Origin: Eggerthella timonensis
GTDB lineage: Bacteria; Actinomycetota; Coriobacteriia; Coriobacteriales; Eggerthellaceae
DNA length: 64,000 bases
Assembly: GCF_900184265.1 (NCBI RefSeq)
Contig: NZ_FXXA01000002.1
Location: 3,850,489-3,914,488 of the forward strand
Direction of reading: 5' to 3'
A program made the position numbers and the translations under genes. The notes under the pieces were generated by a model, which saw only the letters and a list, made by a program, of their open reading frames with translations, ran no database searches and had not been told where the DNA came from. Below are positions 46,001 to 54,684 of the stretch, piece after piece; the first letter of the stretch is position 1, and every line of letters starts with the position of its first letter.

Positions 46001-46371
46001 GCTGCACGCGGAACACGAGGCCGTCGGCGCGCAGGTCGCCGGCGGCGGGCTTGGGGTCTTGGGAGAGCGGCACGCTCGCGGCCGCTTGAGAAGGCGAGCC
46101 GCCGGACGATGCGGTCGAACCGGCGGGATCTTGAGCGCCGTCGGCGAAGCCGACGGCCGGGGAGTCGGTTCCTTCGGAACCTAGGCTAGTTGAAAGCCCC
46201 CCCCCCGGAGGCGTTTTCCGGGTTCGGGGACGTGCTAGTTAAGCCCCCCCCCCCGGAGGTTTCGGAGGCCGCAAGCGCGCTCGACGCGCCGGCCAGGGCG
46301 AGGCCGAGGGCGAGTGCCGCCGCGCAGGCGGCCCTGCCGAGCCCCATCGTACGAGCCTTCTGGTTCCTCAT
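43092..46371 (-). CDS. BspA-type LRR surface protein (pair 1), split in frame by poly-G tracts, OFF state
   Basis: A signal peptide (MRNQKARTMGLGRAACAAAL, start 46371) is followed by a Gly linker encoded by G11 (46244-46254) and G10 (46197-46206). With these lengths the frame ends at TAG near 46186. If the second tract were nine G, the frame would run on into the open frame of about 1030 codons that ends at 43092. The mature protein has BspA/LRR_5 repeats (about 60-450 of the long frame; for example IPATVSEIADGALSGCDSLS), Ig-like regions and a C-terminal DUF6273-like domain with WWMRTVSP, ending TCPCFCL. Internal initiation at GTG 46073 would lack a signal peptide. The first two thirds are much richer in GC than the last third. 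Confidence 0.8.
46197..46254 (-). repeat. Twin poly-G tracts (G10 and G11), candidate phase-variation switch
   Basis: On the coding strand, a run of eleven G (46244-46254) and a run of ten G (46197-46206) lie 37 bp apart, each in the context CCTCCG...GGCTT. Slippage of a single G in either tract changes the downstream frame. Only lengths of 2 mod 3 in the first and 0 mod 3 in the second join the signal peptide to the LRR body. Confidence 0.85.
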
Positions 46372-46405
46372 GTCTCCCAGCACCTTCGCTTCTCGTTCTC
46401 GATAT

Positions 46406-46421
46406 GCGGTATTTATCCCGC
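46406..46421. promoter_or_regulatory. Palindrome upstream of the LRR gene of pair 1
   Basis: GCGGTATTTATCCCGC has 4-bp perfect ends and an AT-rich centre and lies about 35 bp before the ATG at 46371. The location suits an operator or -10 region. No consensus is recognised. Confidence 0.3.
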
Positions 46422-46571
46422 ACTATGGTGGATATGTCCCACAGTATAGCCGTCGAAAACGATTTGTGAAGGGGCGAATTTCGGAGGCAAGGCTGCAAAC
46501 GCAAGCGCCCCCAGGACGCATCATACCACCCTTCAATCGAGAAACGCGCTTGCGAACAGGTGCTATGAATC

Positions 46572-47861
46572 TCAGGAAGCGGGGCCTATGACGTAGGTCA
46601 GCTGCGCGACGTCGGCGGCGGATCCGACGAAGGAAAGCTTCGCGTTTGCGGGAATCGACAGGCCGAAGGACACCGAGAGCTTGCCCTTAGTCGGGATGGC
46701 GAAGCCCGCGGGCTGGCCGTCGCCCGAAGTGGCGAGGGGCACCTGCACGGGCGAGCCCGCGGAGGCGGGCGGCGTGAGCGTCACGCGCACGCCCGAGAGG
46801 GTGGTCGCATCGGCGAAGACGGACTCCACCCCTGCGAGCCTGGCGCTCTTGACGGCGCTCATCTCCAGGGGCGCGGCGGAGCCGGAGACGAACTCCTGGT
46901 CCTCGCCCGTGACGGCGCCCAAGGCGTCGACGGTGACGGCGGCCGCCGTCGGCACGTCGCAGACCACCTGGAGCGCCCATTGGGCGTAGAGCTTGACCTC
47001 CGAGCCCGCCGTCGCCGAGGCGAAGTCGACCTCGGCCCCGTCGGCGTAGGGCGCGCCCGAGCCGTCGGGCTTCGTGTTCCATTCCTTGAAGGTGTAGCCG
47101 GTCCTGGTGAAGGAGTTCGCGGCCAGGGCCTTCTTTTGGCCGACGACCATATCCATGGGGGCCATGTCGCCCTCGCCGCCGTTCTTGTTGAAGGCCACCG
47201 TGTAGCTAGCAGCCCATTTCGCATAGAGCACCTTATCCGATGCCACGGCAGCATTGAAGTCGTAAGGCTGGGTGCATCCGACGTCGGAGAACCAGCCTTC
47301 GAACTCGTAGCCGGCTTTCGACGGGTCGGCGGGCCTCGCTGCCAAGCCACCATGGTCAACCGTTTGAGAATCGACGAGCGTGCCGCCATCCGTTTCGAAC
47401 GATACCGTGTAAACGTGTACGGTCCAGTGCGCATAAAGGATCAGGTTTCCAAGCACCGCGGCATCGAAGTCGTAAGCCGAGCCACCGGAAGGCTCCGTGA
47501 ACCATCCAGCGAAGGCGTGGCCTTCCCAAACGGGATCGGCCGGTTCGGTGACGGCCGTGTTGTACGCGACAATCTGATCGCTCACTGCCGATCCGCCATT
47601 TGCGTCGAACGTCACCGTCACGGTAAGCGGAGCCGGATTCGACGAGTCGGTCACTCGGATGCCGAGCTGGGTCGAGCCGGGCTCACCTTCCTCGCCCGAA
47701 CCTTGGCTCTGCGAAGAATCGGTGATGCGCAGGCCCAGCTGGGTGCCAGTCGAACCATCGGCGAAAGATGCACCGGGAAACGCTATCGACATCGCAAGCG
47801 AAAACACCAACGCCGCGCCAAGCATCTTTCTCATTCTTTCGTGCAACATTACTTCCGCCAT
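46572..47861 (-). CDS. InlB B-repeat surface protein (pair 2)
   Basis: A 429-residue paralogue of the protein at 41973. The signal peptide ends about residue 35 (PGASFA). The opening strands GTQLGLRITDSS and STQLGIRVTDSS are the same as in pair 1. It has three Flg_new-type repeats (GHAFAGWFTEPSGG, GYEFEGWFSDVG, GYTFKEWNTKPDGSG), one more than pair 1, and the same C-terminal beta domain ending near YVIGPAS. GGAGG lies nine bases before the ATG at 47861. It begins 16 bp after the LRR gene of pair 2. The extra repeat suggests repeat-number change between the copies. Confidence 0.84.
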   Translation of the reverse strand: MAEVMLHERMRKMLGAALVFSLAMSIAFPGASFADGSTGTQLGLRITDSSQSQGSGEEGEPGSTQLGIRVTDSSNPAPLTVTVTFDANGGSAVSDQIVAYNTAVTEPADPVWEGHAFAGWFTEPSGGSAYDFDAAVLGNLILYAHWTVHVYTVSFETDGGTLVDSQTVDHGGLAARPADPSKAGYEFEGWFSDVGCTQPYDFNAAVASDKVLYAKWAASYTVAFNKNGGEGDMAPMDMVVGQKKALAANSFTRTGYTFKEWNTKPDGSGAPYADGAEVDFASATAGSEVKLYAQWALQVVCDVPTAAAVTVDALGAVTGEDQEFVSGSAAPLEMSAVKSARLAGVESVFADATTLSGVRVTLTPPASAGSPVQVPLATSGDGQPAGFAIPTKGKLSVSFGLSIPANAKLSFVGSAADVAQLTYVIGPAS

Positions 47862-47877
47862 CCTTTCCGCACCTCCA

Positions 47878-50116
47878 TTAGAGGCAGAAGCAGGGGCACA
47901 CGCCATTCGAATTACTTGCACCGTTATAGCTTCCAGGATTACCGTTCGGAGCTACGAAGGCGAAACTCGAACTTCCCTCATAAGGAGCAATGGAGCGTTC
48001 CCACCAGATAATCGCCGACGAAGAGGACTGATTGCATTTGGAAAGAAGAGGGTTTCCTGCAGCATTGTTGGTCACCTTGCCTTTCCAATACTCATACTGG
48101 TCGCCCTCTTGCGAAGTCCAAGGATAGCTGTCCGACCAATAGCTGCTTGCAACAAGCTCCGAGTAACTCGCTACGAACAGCTTATCAGGAGAAACAACGA
48201 CGGTATCCGCATCGCTAGACTGCGCGTATCTCTTTTCCACCTCCACGATGGCATCCTGCAACTCGCCAGGAACCATGCTCCATATGGCGTTATCGTCGGT
48301 TCCGTACGCAACGCTGTCCTCTCCCGGATTCATCCGGGCTCGCAACTCGCTCGCTCCCCAACCTCCTGCATTAGTGTTGAACGAGGAAGTTCCCGCGTTA
48401 AAACGATATCCTTTGTTGTAGCCCCAATCGTCTAAGTCATGAGGCTCGAGGCAGTTCACGAACTGGAAGGTGAGGCCTGCCGTGCCGGAATTGTCTGACT
48501 TGGTGTCGTGGTTGACGCCTATGATCCGCACGTCGTAAGAGACGCCGTCCCACTTCGTCTTGCACTCGTATCGTTTTTCGTCGGATACGTAGCCGATGTA
48601 CCGATCGTAGTACGGCGACCCCGCACCTCTGGCGGAGATATCTTCAGCATGTGCCTTGACTTCGGCTAAGCTGGCTATCGTTGTCCTTGAGATAGAAATC
48701 GTCAGTTTCTTCACCCTGGCCAATCGCCTCAAATGTGCAGGTCAGAGTGGATAGTGGCTGCACCGACATGCCGTTATCGGCGGCAGAGGCCTTTACTTGG
48801 GCGCTTCCCAAATTCAAACGGTACACGCATTCCAGCTTAGAACCCGCATCGATGGAGAAAGCACCGATGCCCAGCGTTACGACGTTCACCTCGGAACCGT
48901 AACCGAGGTCGACAGCCTTCGAATCCGCACCTGACGGATAGAGGCCGAAAAGCTTCTGGGAGGCCAAGGCCGGTGCTCCCGACCTTGGCTCGAGCACCTT
49001 GTCGGCACCGTTGTCGGCGCACTCCACCTTGGCAAGTTGAACTTTGCTGTCAGAATTGTTCTCGAAGTAGCCCGTCGAAGTCACGCTCGTCGGCGGATTG
49101 GCCACGTCGTAGCCGTTGCCGTCGCCAAACGTAACAACAATTGGAGCGGTCACGTTAATGGAAGTCGCTCTGGTGTTGAGCGAAGCGAGATATTCAGCAG
49201 GCAGAATCGGACGCTCTTCGTTGATTTTCGGAATTTCCGAAGTCGGGACACTGCCAGTCACATCTTCCATAGAGTCTTCACTCTCAGATTCGCGTATCGG
49301 CTCGTTCGTCGTACGCTCTTCCATTGCGAGTTCGTTATGCAAATCCTCAGCATTATCAGGCTGTGCGTCATTTTCCAAAGGTGCCGACTCGGCATCAAGT
49401 GGGCTTGCGACAATCGTCTGCGTTTCTTTCGAATAAAGTGTACCGTCCTCCGAGTAGAAGGCCATGTTGCCCTCCCCGACCTCGACGGCTTTAAGCCTCG
49501 GGCACCGGGAAAATGCCGAGGCAGGGACAGTCGCCGTCTGGTCGGGGATAGCAGCTACGCCCTCCTTGCCCTCGGGAACGAACAGGAGGTCTTCGAGATC
49601 CTTCGAGAACAGCATGCCGTCGAAGGAGGAGTAGGCTTCGTTTTCTTCCGAGACTATGATGCGCGCGAGGGAATCGCAGCCGGAGAGGGCGCCGTCGACA
49701 ATCTTCTCAACAGACGCGGGAATAGTGAGATACTCCACTTCGGAACCCTTGAGAATGGCTTCGTCTTCGACTGCGACCACCTCAAAATTGCTCGTCCCAG
49801 TCGACACGCTGGCAGGGATCGCGACGTTGCCAGGAAGCGCCTTTCCGTACCAGCCGACGAGCGCGACGGACGCGCCGTCGGGCATAATGCGGTACACGAG
49901 GCCGTCGGCGCGGATCTCGCCGACCATCACGGGCAGGGAGTCTTTCGAAAGAGCGACCTCGCTTTCGATGCGAGCCACAGCCGGGGTGTCGTCGTCAGCC
50001 TCGCCTTCTAGATTGGCAGCCTCTCCAACATCAAAGGTCGCGAAAGATAGAATAAGAGCAACGAGCGCCGCCATCGCGTATTTGGCACAAACGCACTTAC
50101 AGCTTCCTTGTTTCAC
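47878..50116 (-). pseudogene. BspA-type LRR surface protein (pair 2), frameshifted
   Basis: Paralogue of the pair 1 LRR gene, shorter by one LRR block. A signal peptide (about 1-36, ALVALILSFATFDVGEA) starts at GTG 50116 after AGGAGG. The frame ends early at about 48644, just after FYLKD. The rest (ASLAEVKAHAEDIS through to VCPCFCL at 47878) continues in another frame, overlapping at about 48690. A shift of one base there would restore a protein of about 740 residues. There is no homopolymer at the site, so this is more likely a mutation or sequence error than a switch. The N-terminal two thirds could still be secreted as a truncated product. Confidence 0.8.
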
Positions 50117-50242
50117 GCGATCCTCCTCTTAGACGCTCTCAGACAGAAAGAGTCGAGCTCGCTTAATCAAAGCGAGCCCTATCAGGCACTCTTCAACTTG
50201 TACGGCAGTATTCTAGCGAGCTCTTATAAGACGAAATCGGGT

Positions 50243-50262
50243 TTGTCCGCTATATAGGACAA
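50243..50262. promoter_or_regulatory. Palindrome between the LRR gene and the divergent XRE gene
   Basis: TTGTCC-GCTATATA-GGACAA is a perfect 6-bp inverted repeat with an 8-bp AT-rich centre. It lies in the shared control region of the surface-protein pair 2 and the XRE regulator, and is a plausible binding site for the latter. Confidence 0.45.
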
Positions 50263-50375
50263 GTTCATCTCGATAGCGATCAGTCTCAAGCCTTTTTCTC
50301 TTTCGAAGATATGATTGCCCCATGGGAGGTTCTCTCTTTTCGTTTGCTTCAACAGCAAAAGAGAGCTGTTAATAC

Positions 50376-50681
50376 GTGGGCTTATCCGAGTCGTTGAACA
50401 ACATCTTCTACGAACGCGATCTGACGCAGGCCGACCTGTGCAGGATGTCGGGCATCACCACGAGCATGATGTCGGATTACGTTTCGGGAAAGAAGGAGCC
50501 TACGCTGCCCAAGGCCGTCGCCATGGCCGACGCCTTGGGCATTTCGCTTGATGAGCTGGCCGGACGTTCGGTACCGCAGATCCCGCTCGAGCGCCAGCTG
50601 ATCAGCAGCTTCCGCGCGCTCAAGCCCGAGGGCCAGGAGATGCTGGCCACCCTAGCCCGCGCGCTGCGCTCCGTCTACTGA
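50376..50681 (+). CDS. XRE-family HTH regulator
   Basis: A 101-residue Cro/C1-type regulator: LSESLNNIFYERDLTQADLC, then RMSGITTSMMSDYVSGKKEP and TLPKAVAMADALGISLDELA (residues 3-62), with a short C-terminal helical tail (QLISSFRALKPEGQEMLATL) that may dimerise. Start GTG at 50376, weak ribosome site. It diverges from the surface-protein pair 2, so control of that pair is possible. Confidence 0.85.
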   Translation: MGLSESLNNIFYERDLTQADLCRMSGITTSMMSDYVSGKKEPTLPKAVAMADALGISLDELAGRSVPQIPLERQLISSFRALKPEGQEMLATLARALRSVY

Positions 50682-50730
50682 GACAGGGCAACTTCCCAAG
50701 CGCCTGCGCGACGGGCGCTTGCGGGCGATC

Positions 50731-50856
50731 GCTTGGCAGAGATCAAACGATATGAACGATTCTGCAACGGTTTTTCGTAAGCCAGATTGAGAAACCCCAG
50801 GTCGGTAAAAGTAAGCTTCGGCTATTCTCGTTCATATCGTGCGATCTCTGCCAAGC
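50731..50856. repeat. 126-bp element with ~30-bp imperfect inverted repeats
   Basis: GCTTGGCAGAGATC and CGATATGAACGA blocks at 50731-50760 are mirrored at 50826-50856 with few mismatches. The 60-bp centre has no ORF. It fills part of the 330-bp gap between the XRE gene and the convergent MFS gene, where no other terminator is evident. Confidence 0.65.
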
Positions 50857-51009
50857 AGCGCAATCGCTGCGCTGCGCTGCCCTCGCCAGAGGCTGGCACT
50901 CCCCTCGCCAGCGGCACGCCGTTGCCCGAGCCCTCGCAGCACGCGCCGCCGCGGCCTCCGAGGACCCGATGCCCGACGTGCCCGGGACATCCGATGCGCT
51001 CCGCATCGG

Positions 51010-52296
51010 TTAAGCGGCTTCCAGCGCCTCGGCTTCCTCCGCAGCCTCGCCTTCCGCCAGGTTCGCCAACCCCTTCCGCAGCACGCGGAACGTGATCATC
51101 CCGATGACGAACGCGATGGCCGCCGTGCCCACCGCCACCGGCACGAGGTTTCCGCGGAGCGCATCGAACAGGCCGCCGTAGACGAGCTGGCCGATGGGTT
51201 GCGCGCAGTTCGCCATCGACATGGTGAGCGCGATGACCTTCCCCACCAGATGTCCCGGCGTTTCAAGCTGCACGAACGAGATAGCCTGGATGCTGAACAT
51301 CGTCGCGCACGCCATGGACACGAACAGGCCTGCCACCACCATGCCGTACGCCGCCATCGCATCCATCGGCACGCCCAGCACCACGGCGATCGGCAGCAGC
51401 CCCAGCGCCGACGCCAGCAGGAACAGCGGCGCGCTGCTCAGCTTCAAGCGCTTCGCGAACACGCCCACCGAGATGCCGCCCGCCAAGCCGCCCAACGCCA
51501 TGGCGCCCTCCGCGAAGCCCATGTACTGGTTGGGCAGCCCGAGGATCTGCGTGATGGTCACCGGCGCGCCGATGAGGATGAACGCCGTCAGCGTGAGGTT
51601 GATGCCCGCGACGAGGAAGATGACCTTGAGGATGACCGTGCGCTCGTGACGCAAAAACGAGAAGCTCTCGGCGATGTCGTTCGCCACGGTGCGTACCACG
51701 CCCACCGTGCTGCGCTCGATGGCGTCGCGGGGAATGCGCACGAACAGCACGATGAGCAACGTCGAAAGCGCGAACGCCACGCCGGACACGAGAACCACCG
51801 GCTCGATGCCGAACAGCCCGAACAGCAGGCCGCCCAGCACAGGACCCACGAGTCCCGACAGCGCGCTGATCTGGCTGACGATGGCGGTAGCGCGCACAAT
51901 GCCTTCGCGCGGCACGATGAACGGCACCGCCGCCTGCACCGTGGGCTGGTACACGCTCTGCGCGGCGTACAGGACGATGAGCGCGCAGATGGACAGGCCG
52001 ACGAGATCGATAACGCCGTCGAGCGCGAGGAACGCGCCGCAGGTCACCGCCAAGATCGCGTCGAGCGCCGCCATGATGCGCCGTTTGTTCACGCGGTCGG
52101 CTGCTACCCCGCCGATCGGCGTCAGCACGATATAGGGGATCCAGGCGCAGGCGGACACCGCTCCCATGAGCGCCGCCGACCCCGTTTGGTTCAGCACGTA
52201 CAACGGCAGGGCGAAGCGCAGCACCGCGTCGCCGAACAGCGAGGCGATCTGCGCGAATATAACTGAGACAAACGATCGATTGAGCAGCGTGTTCAT
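51010..52296 (-). CDS. Major facilitator superfamily efflux transporter
   Basis: A 428-residue, 12-helix MFS protein. The segment GGVAADRVNKRRIM at about 62-75 is the loop 2-3 motif A of drug-efflux members. The N-terminal SVIFAQIASLFGDAVLRFAL helix resembles MFS_3/enterobactin-exporter-like proteins. It should extrude a toxic compound; substrate not readable. A palindromic operator lies at 52316-52336 just upstream, and a TetR gene follows in the same orientation upstream, so it is likely repressed by that TetR until the compound appears. Confidence 0.87.
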   Translation of the reverse strand: MNTLLNRSFVSVIFAQIASLFGDAVLRFALPLYVLNQTGSAALMGAVSACAWIPYIVLTPIGGVAADRVNKRRIMAALDAILAVTCGAFLALDGVIDLVGLSICALIVLYAAQSVYQPTVQAAVPFIVPREGIVRATAIVSQISALSGLVGPVLGGLLFGLFGIEPVVLVSGVAFALSTLLIVLFVRIPRDAIERSTVGVVRTVANDIAESFSFLRHERTVILKVIFLVAGINLTLTAFILIGAPVTITQILGLPNQYMGFAEGAMALGGLAGGISVGVFAKRLKLSSAPLFLLASALGLLPIAVVLGVPMDAMAAYGMVVAGLFVSMACATMFSIQAISFVQLETPGHLVGKVIALTMSMANCAQPIGQLVYGGLFDALRGNLVPVAVGTAAIAFVIGMITFRVLRKGLANLAEGEAAEEAEALEAA

Positions 52297-52315
52297 TTCT
52301 CTTCCTTTCGTTTAC

Positions 52316-52336
52316 ATACATTCAGTCGGTATGTAT
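52316..52336. promoter_or_regulatory. TetR operator before the MFS gene
   Basis: ATACATTCA-GTC-GGTATGTAT, an imperfect copy of the perfect palindrome at 53198-53218. It lies 20 bp upstream of the MFS start, where a bound repressor would block transcription or initiation. Confidence 0.7.
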
Positions 52337-52495
52337 AGAGGGTAAAAAAGAAGGTTGCAAGGCAACCATGGTTCCAGTGCGAAGGGGAGCTCGAAAGCTT
52401 AAGGCGAAATCCAAGCTTAGCCCGCCCTCCCCCGGCCCGTTCCTCCGAGTTTCAACGCACGGGATGTTTCACGTGAAAACATTCGTTCGCATTTT

Positions 52496-53173
52496 CTACG
52501 AGTTCACCGCATCGAGCCTTTCGTTGAATTGACTGCGATACCCCTCCAAAAGGGACGCCACCCCGTCCTCCGCCAGGGACAACCCGCCGAGCGCTTTCAC
52601 GACGTCGATGTAGTAGTCGATGCGCGTACGCAGCTCCTTCGCGGTGCACGCGCGGAACATAGGGCTGGCCCACAAGTTCGCCAACAGCACGATGACCTCG
52701 CTGAACTCGCGCGGGTAATCCGTGACGATGCTGCCGTCGCGCACGCCCTGCTCCACGATGGGCAGCACGAAATCGGGCACCGTCTCGGCGAACACCGATT
52801 GGTACTGCATGCCCAGCAAGCGCGCGTTCTTCACCGGGTCCACGTCGGGGGCGGCGTTTGCCCACATGTCCATCTGCGGCCCGGCGACCGAAGCCGCGAA
52901 CAGGGCTTGCAGCTTCTCCGCTCCGTTCATGCCACCATCATCGCGGATGCGCCGAAGCTCGGCGTACAGCGCCGCGTTGTCGCGGTCAAGGGCGGCCGAC
53001 AGAATGTCCTCCTTCGACTTGAAGTGGTGGTACACCGCGCCTTTCGTGAGGCCGCCCAACCGATCGATGATGTCCTGGATGCTGGTTTTGTCGTACCCTT
53101 TCTCGTAGAACAGGGCCAGGGCCACGTCGAGGATGCGGTTCACCGTTTCCTCGGGATGCTTGTTGCGAGCCAT
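52496..53173 (-). CDS. TetR-family repressor of the MFS transporter
   Basis: A 225-residue TetR protein. The HTH lies at residues 9-60 (NRILDVALALFYEKGYDKTS, then IQDIIDRLGGLTKGAVYHHF), followed by a ligand domain. ATG 53173 is chosen because GAGAGGAGG precedes it. A perfect palindrome lies 25-45 bp upstream of this start and a related one precedes the MFS gene, which points to autoregulation and control of the exporter. The MFS gene is about 200 bp downstream on the same strand with its own operator. Confidence 0.87.
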   Translation of the reverse strand: MARNKHPEETVNRILDVALALFYEKGYDKTSIQDIIDRLGGLTKGAVYHHFKSKEDILSAALDRDNAALYAELRRIRDDGGMNGAEKLQALFAASVAGPQMDMWANAAPDVDPVKNARLLGMQYQSVFAETVPDFVLPIVEQGVRDGSIVTDYPREFSEVIVLLANLWASPMFRACTAKELRTRIDYYIDVVKALGGLSLAEDGVASLLEGYRSQFNERLDAVNS

Positions 53174-53197
53174 CGGCCCTCCTCTCCACGCATGTAC

Positions 53198-53218
53198 ATA
53201 CATACCAACGGTATGTAT
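53198..53218. promoter_or_regulatory. Perfect palindromic TetR operator
   Basis: ATACATACC-AAC-GGTATGTAT has perfect 9-bp arms. It sits immediately upstream of the tetR start and on the far side precedes the PPi-PFK gene by about 110 bp. A degenerate copy lies before the MFS gene. Confidence 0.8.
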
Positions 53219-53328
53219 CCTACGATACTCCGGTGGAGATGGCAAGAAAAAGTTTGCCGCGCCCTGCGACCAGCTTCATACTGAGGCGCATGCCCCCAAG
53301 CGATCAGAGAGAACAGGAGCATCGACCT

Positions 53329-54543
53329 ATGAGCACCTGCCTTGTTGCACAATCCGGCGGACCCACCGCCGTCATCAACTCGAGCTTGGCCGGCGTCGTG
53401 CGTGCCAATCAGCTGAACCCGCTGTACGATCGCGTCTACGGCGGGCTGTACGGCATCGAAGGCACGCTGGACGACCGGCTCTACGACCTCACCGACCTCA
53501 CGGGACGTGACATCGAGCTCTTGCAGCAAACGCCGTCGTCGGCGCTGGGCACCTGCCGCTACAAGCTGAAACGCGGCAACGACGCCGATTATCGCCGCCT
53601 GGTGGAGGTGATGGACGCCCACGACATCTCGACGATGTTCTACATCGGCGGCAACGATTCGATGGACACCGTAGACGCGCTGGCCGAGTGGGCGCAGGCG
53701 AATGCGCCGGGGAAGCGCTTCATCGGCATTCCCAAGACCGTGGACAACGACCTGGTGCCCGTGGACCACTGCCCCGGCTTCCCGAGCGCGGCGAAGGTGG
53801 CTTGCGAGATCACGCACGCCACGCGCCTCGACTACGACGCGTACACGCGCCCCGAGGTGTTCGTGCTCGAGGTGATGGGCCGCGACGCGGGCTGGCTGGC
53901 GGCCAGCTGCTGCGTCACGGGCGACGTGGACTTGCTCGTGCTGCCGGAGGCTGACTTCGACCAGAACGCATTTCTGGCCGAGGTGCGCAAGAAGTTCGAC
54001 GAGACGGGCAAGTGCTACATCGTCACGTCGGAGGGCGCGCACTATGCGGACGGCACGTACCTATCGGCCGGCTCTTCGGCGAACGACGGCTTCGCCCACG
54101 CCGTTCTGGGAGGCGCGGCGGCCGCCATCAAGCAGATGATCGTCGACGCCGGCATCGTGCCGCGCGGCATCGTGCAGGATCTGTCGCGCGCGGCGCGCTC
54201 CAGCAACTTCGCGCAGAGCATCGTCGACCGGACCGAGGCATGGGAGCTGGGGCTGAGCGCCCACATGCGCAGCGCCGATCCCGCGTTCACCGGCCAGGTG
54301 GTGGGCGTGCGCCGCGACGAGGCCGCGGCAGCCAACGGCTTCTACAACGCGAAGTTCTTCGCCGCGCCGGCAGCCGAGTTCGCGAACTTCGTGAAGCACT
54401 TCCCCGCCGAGTGGATAATGCCGAACTACCAGGGCATCGTGCCCGAGGCGGTCGAGTACTTCCGTCCGCTCATCAAGGGCGAGCCGCGCGTGGTCATGGA
54501 AGGCGGCATCCCCGCCACCATCGTGCCGTTCAACCGACGATGA
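53329..54543 (+). CDS. pfp: Pyrophosphate-dependent 6-phosphofructokinase
   Basis: A 404-residue phosphofructokinase, cytoplasmic, glycolysis/gluconeogenesis. The N-terminal SGGPTAVINSSLAGVV is the donor-binding start. YIGGNDSMDT near residue 105 replaces the Gly of ATP-dependent enzymes (GGDGS) by Asn, and PKTVDNDL near 137 has the Lys that marks PPi-dependent members. It would interconvert fructose 6-phosphate and fructose 1,6-bisphosphate using PPi. CAGGAG precedes the ATG at 53329. It is monocistronic and divergent from tetR. Confidence 0.92.
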   Translation: MSTCLVAQSGGPTAVINSSLAGVVRANQLNPLYDRVYGGLYGIEGTLDDRLYDLTDLTGRDIELLQQTPSSALGTCRYKLKRGNDADYRRLVEVMDAHDISTMFYIGGNDSMDTVDALAEWAQANAPGKRFIGIPKTVDNDLVPVDHCPGFPSAAKVACEITHATRLDYDAYTRPEVFVLEVMGRDAGWLAASCCVTGDVDLLVLPEADFDQNAFLAEVRKKFDETGKCYIVTSEGAHYADGTYLSAGSSANDGFAHAVLGGAAAAIKQMIVDAGIVPRGIVQDLSRAARSSNFAQSIVDRTEAWELGLSAHMRSADPAFTGQVVGVRRDEAAAANGFYNAKFFAAPAAEFANFVKHFPAEWIMPNYQGIVPEAVEYFRPLIKGEPRVVMEGGIPATIVPFNRR

Positions 54544-54684
54544 CGACGCGGCGGCGGGTGGCGACGGCGGGCCACAAGATGTAGCAAGATGTAGCGGGAT
54601 CGCTGTTGCGTCGTCTCGCTATGGATTATCGCTTTTGCTGCAGTAACCGCTCCTCCGTTCGCGCATGACAGCAAACAGGGACGT

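Noticed and set aside
46186..46383. A separate 65-residue secreted protein
   Set aside because: It is the signal peptide and Gly linker of the LRR gene cut short by the poly-G frame, not a gene of its own.
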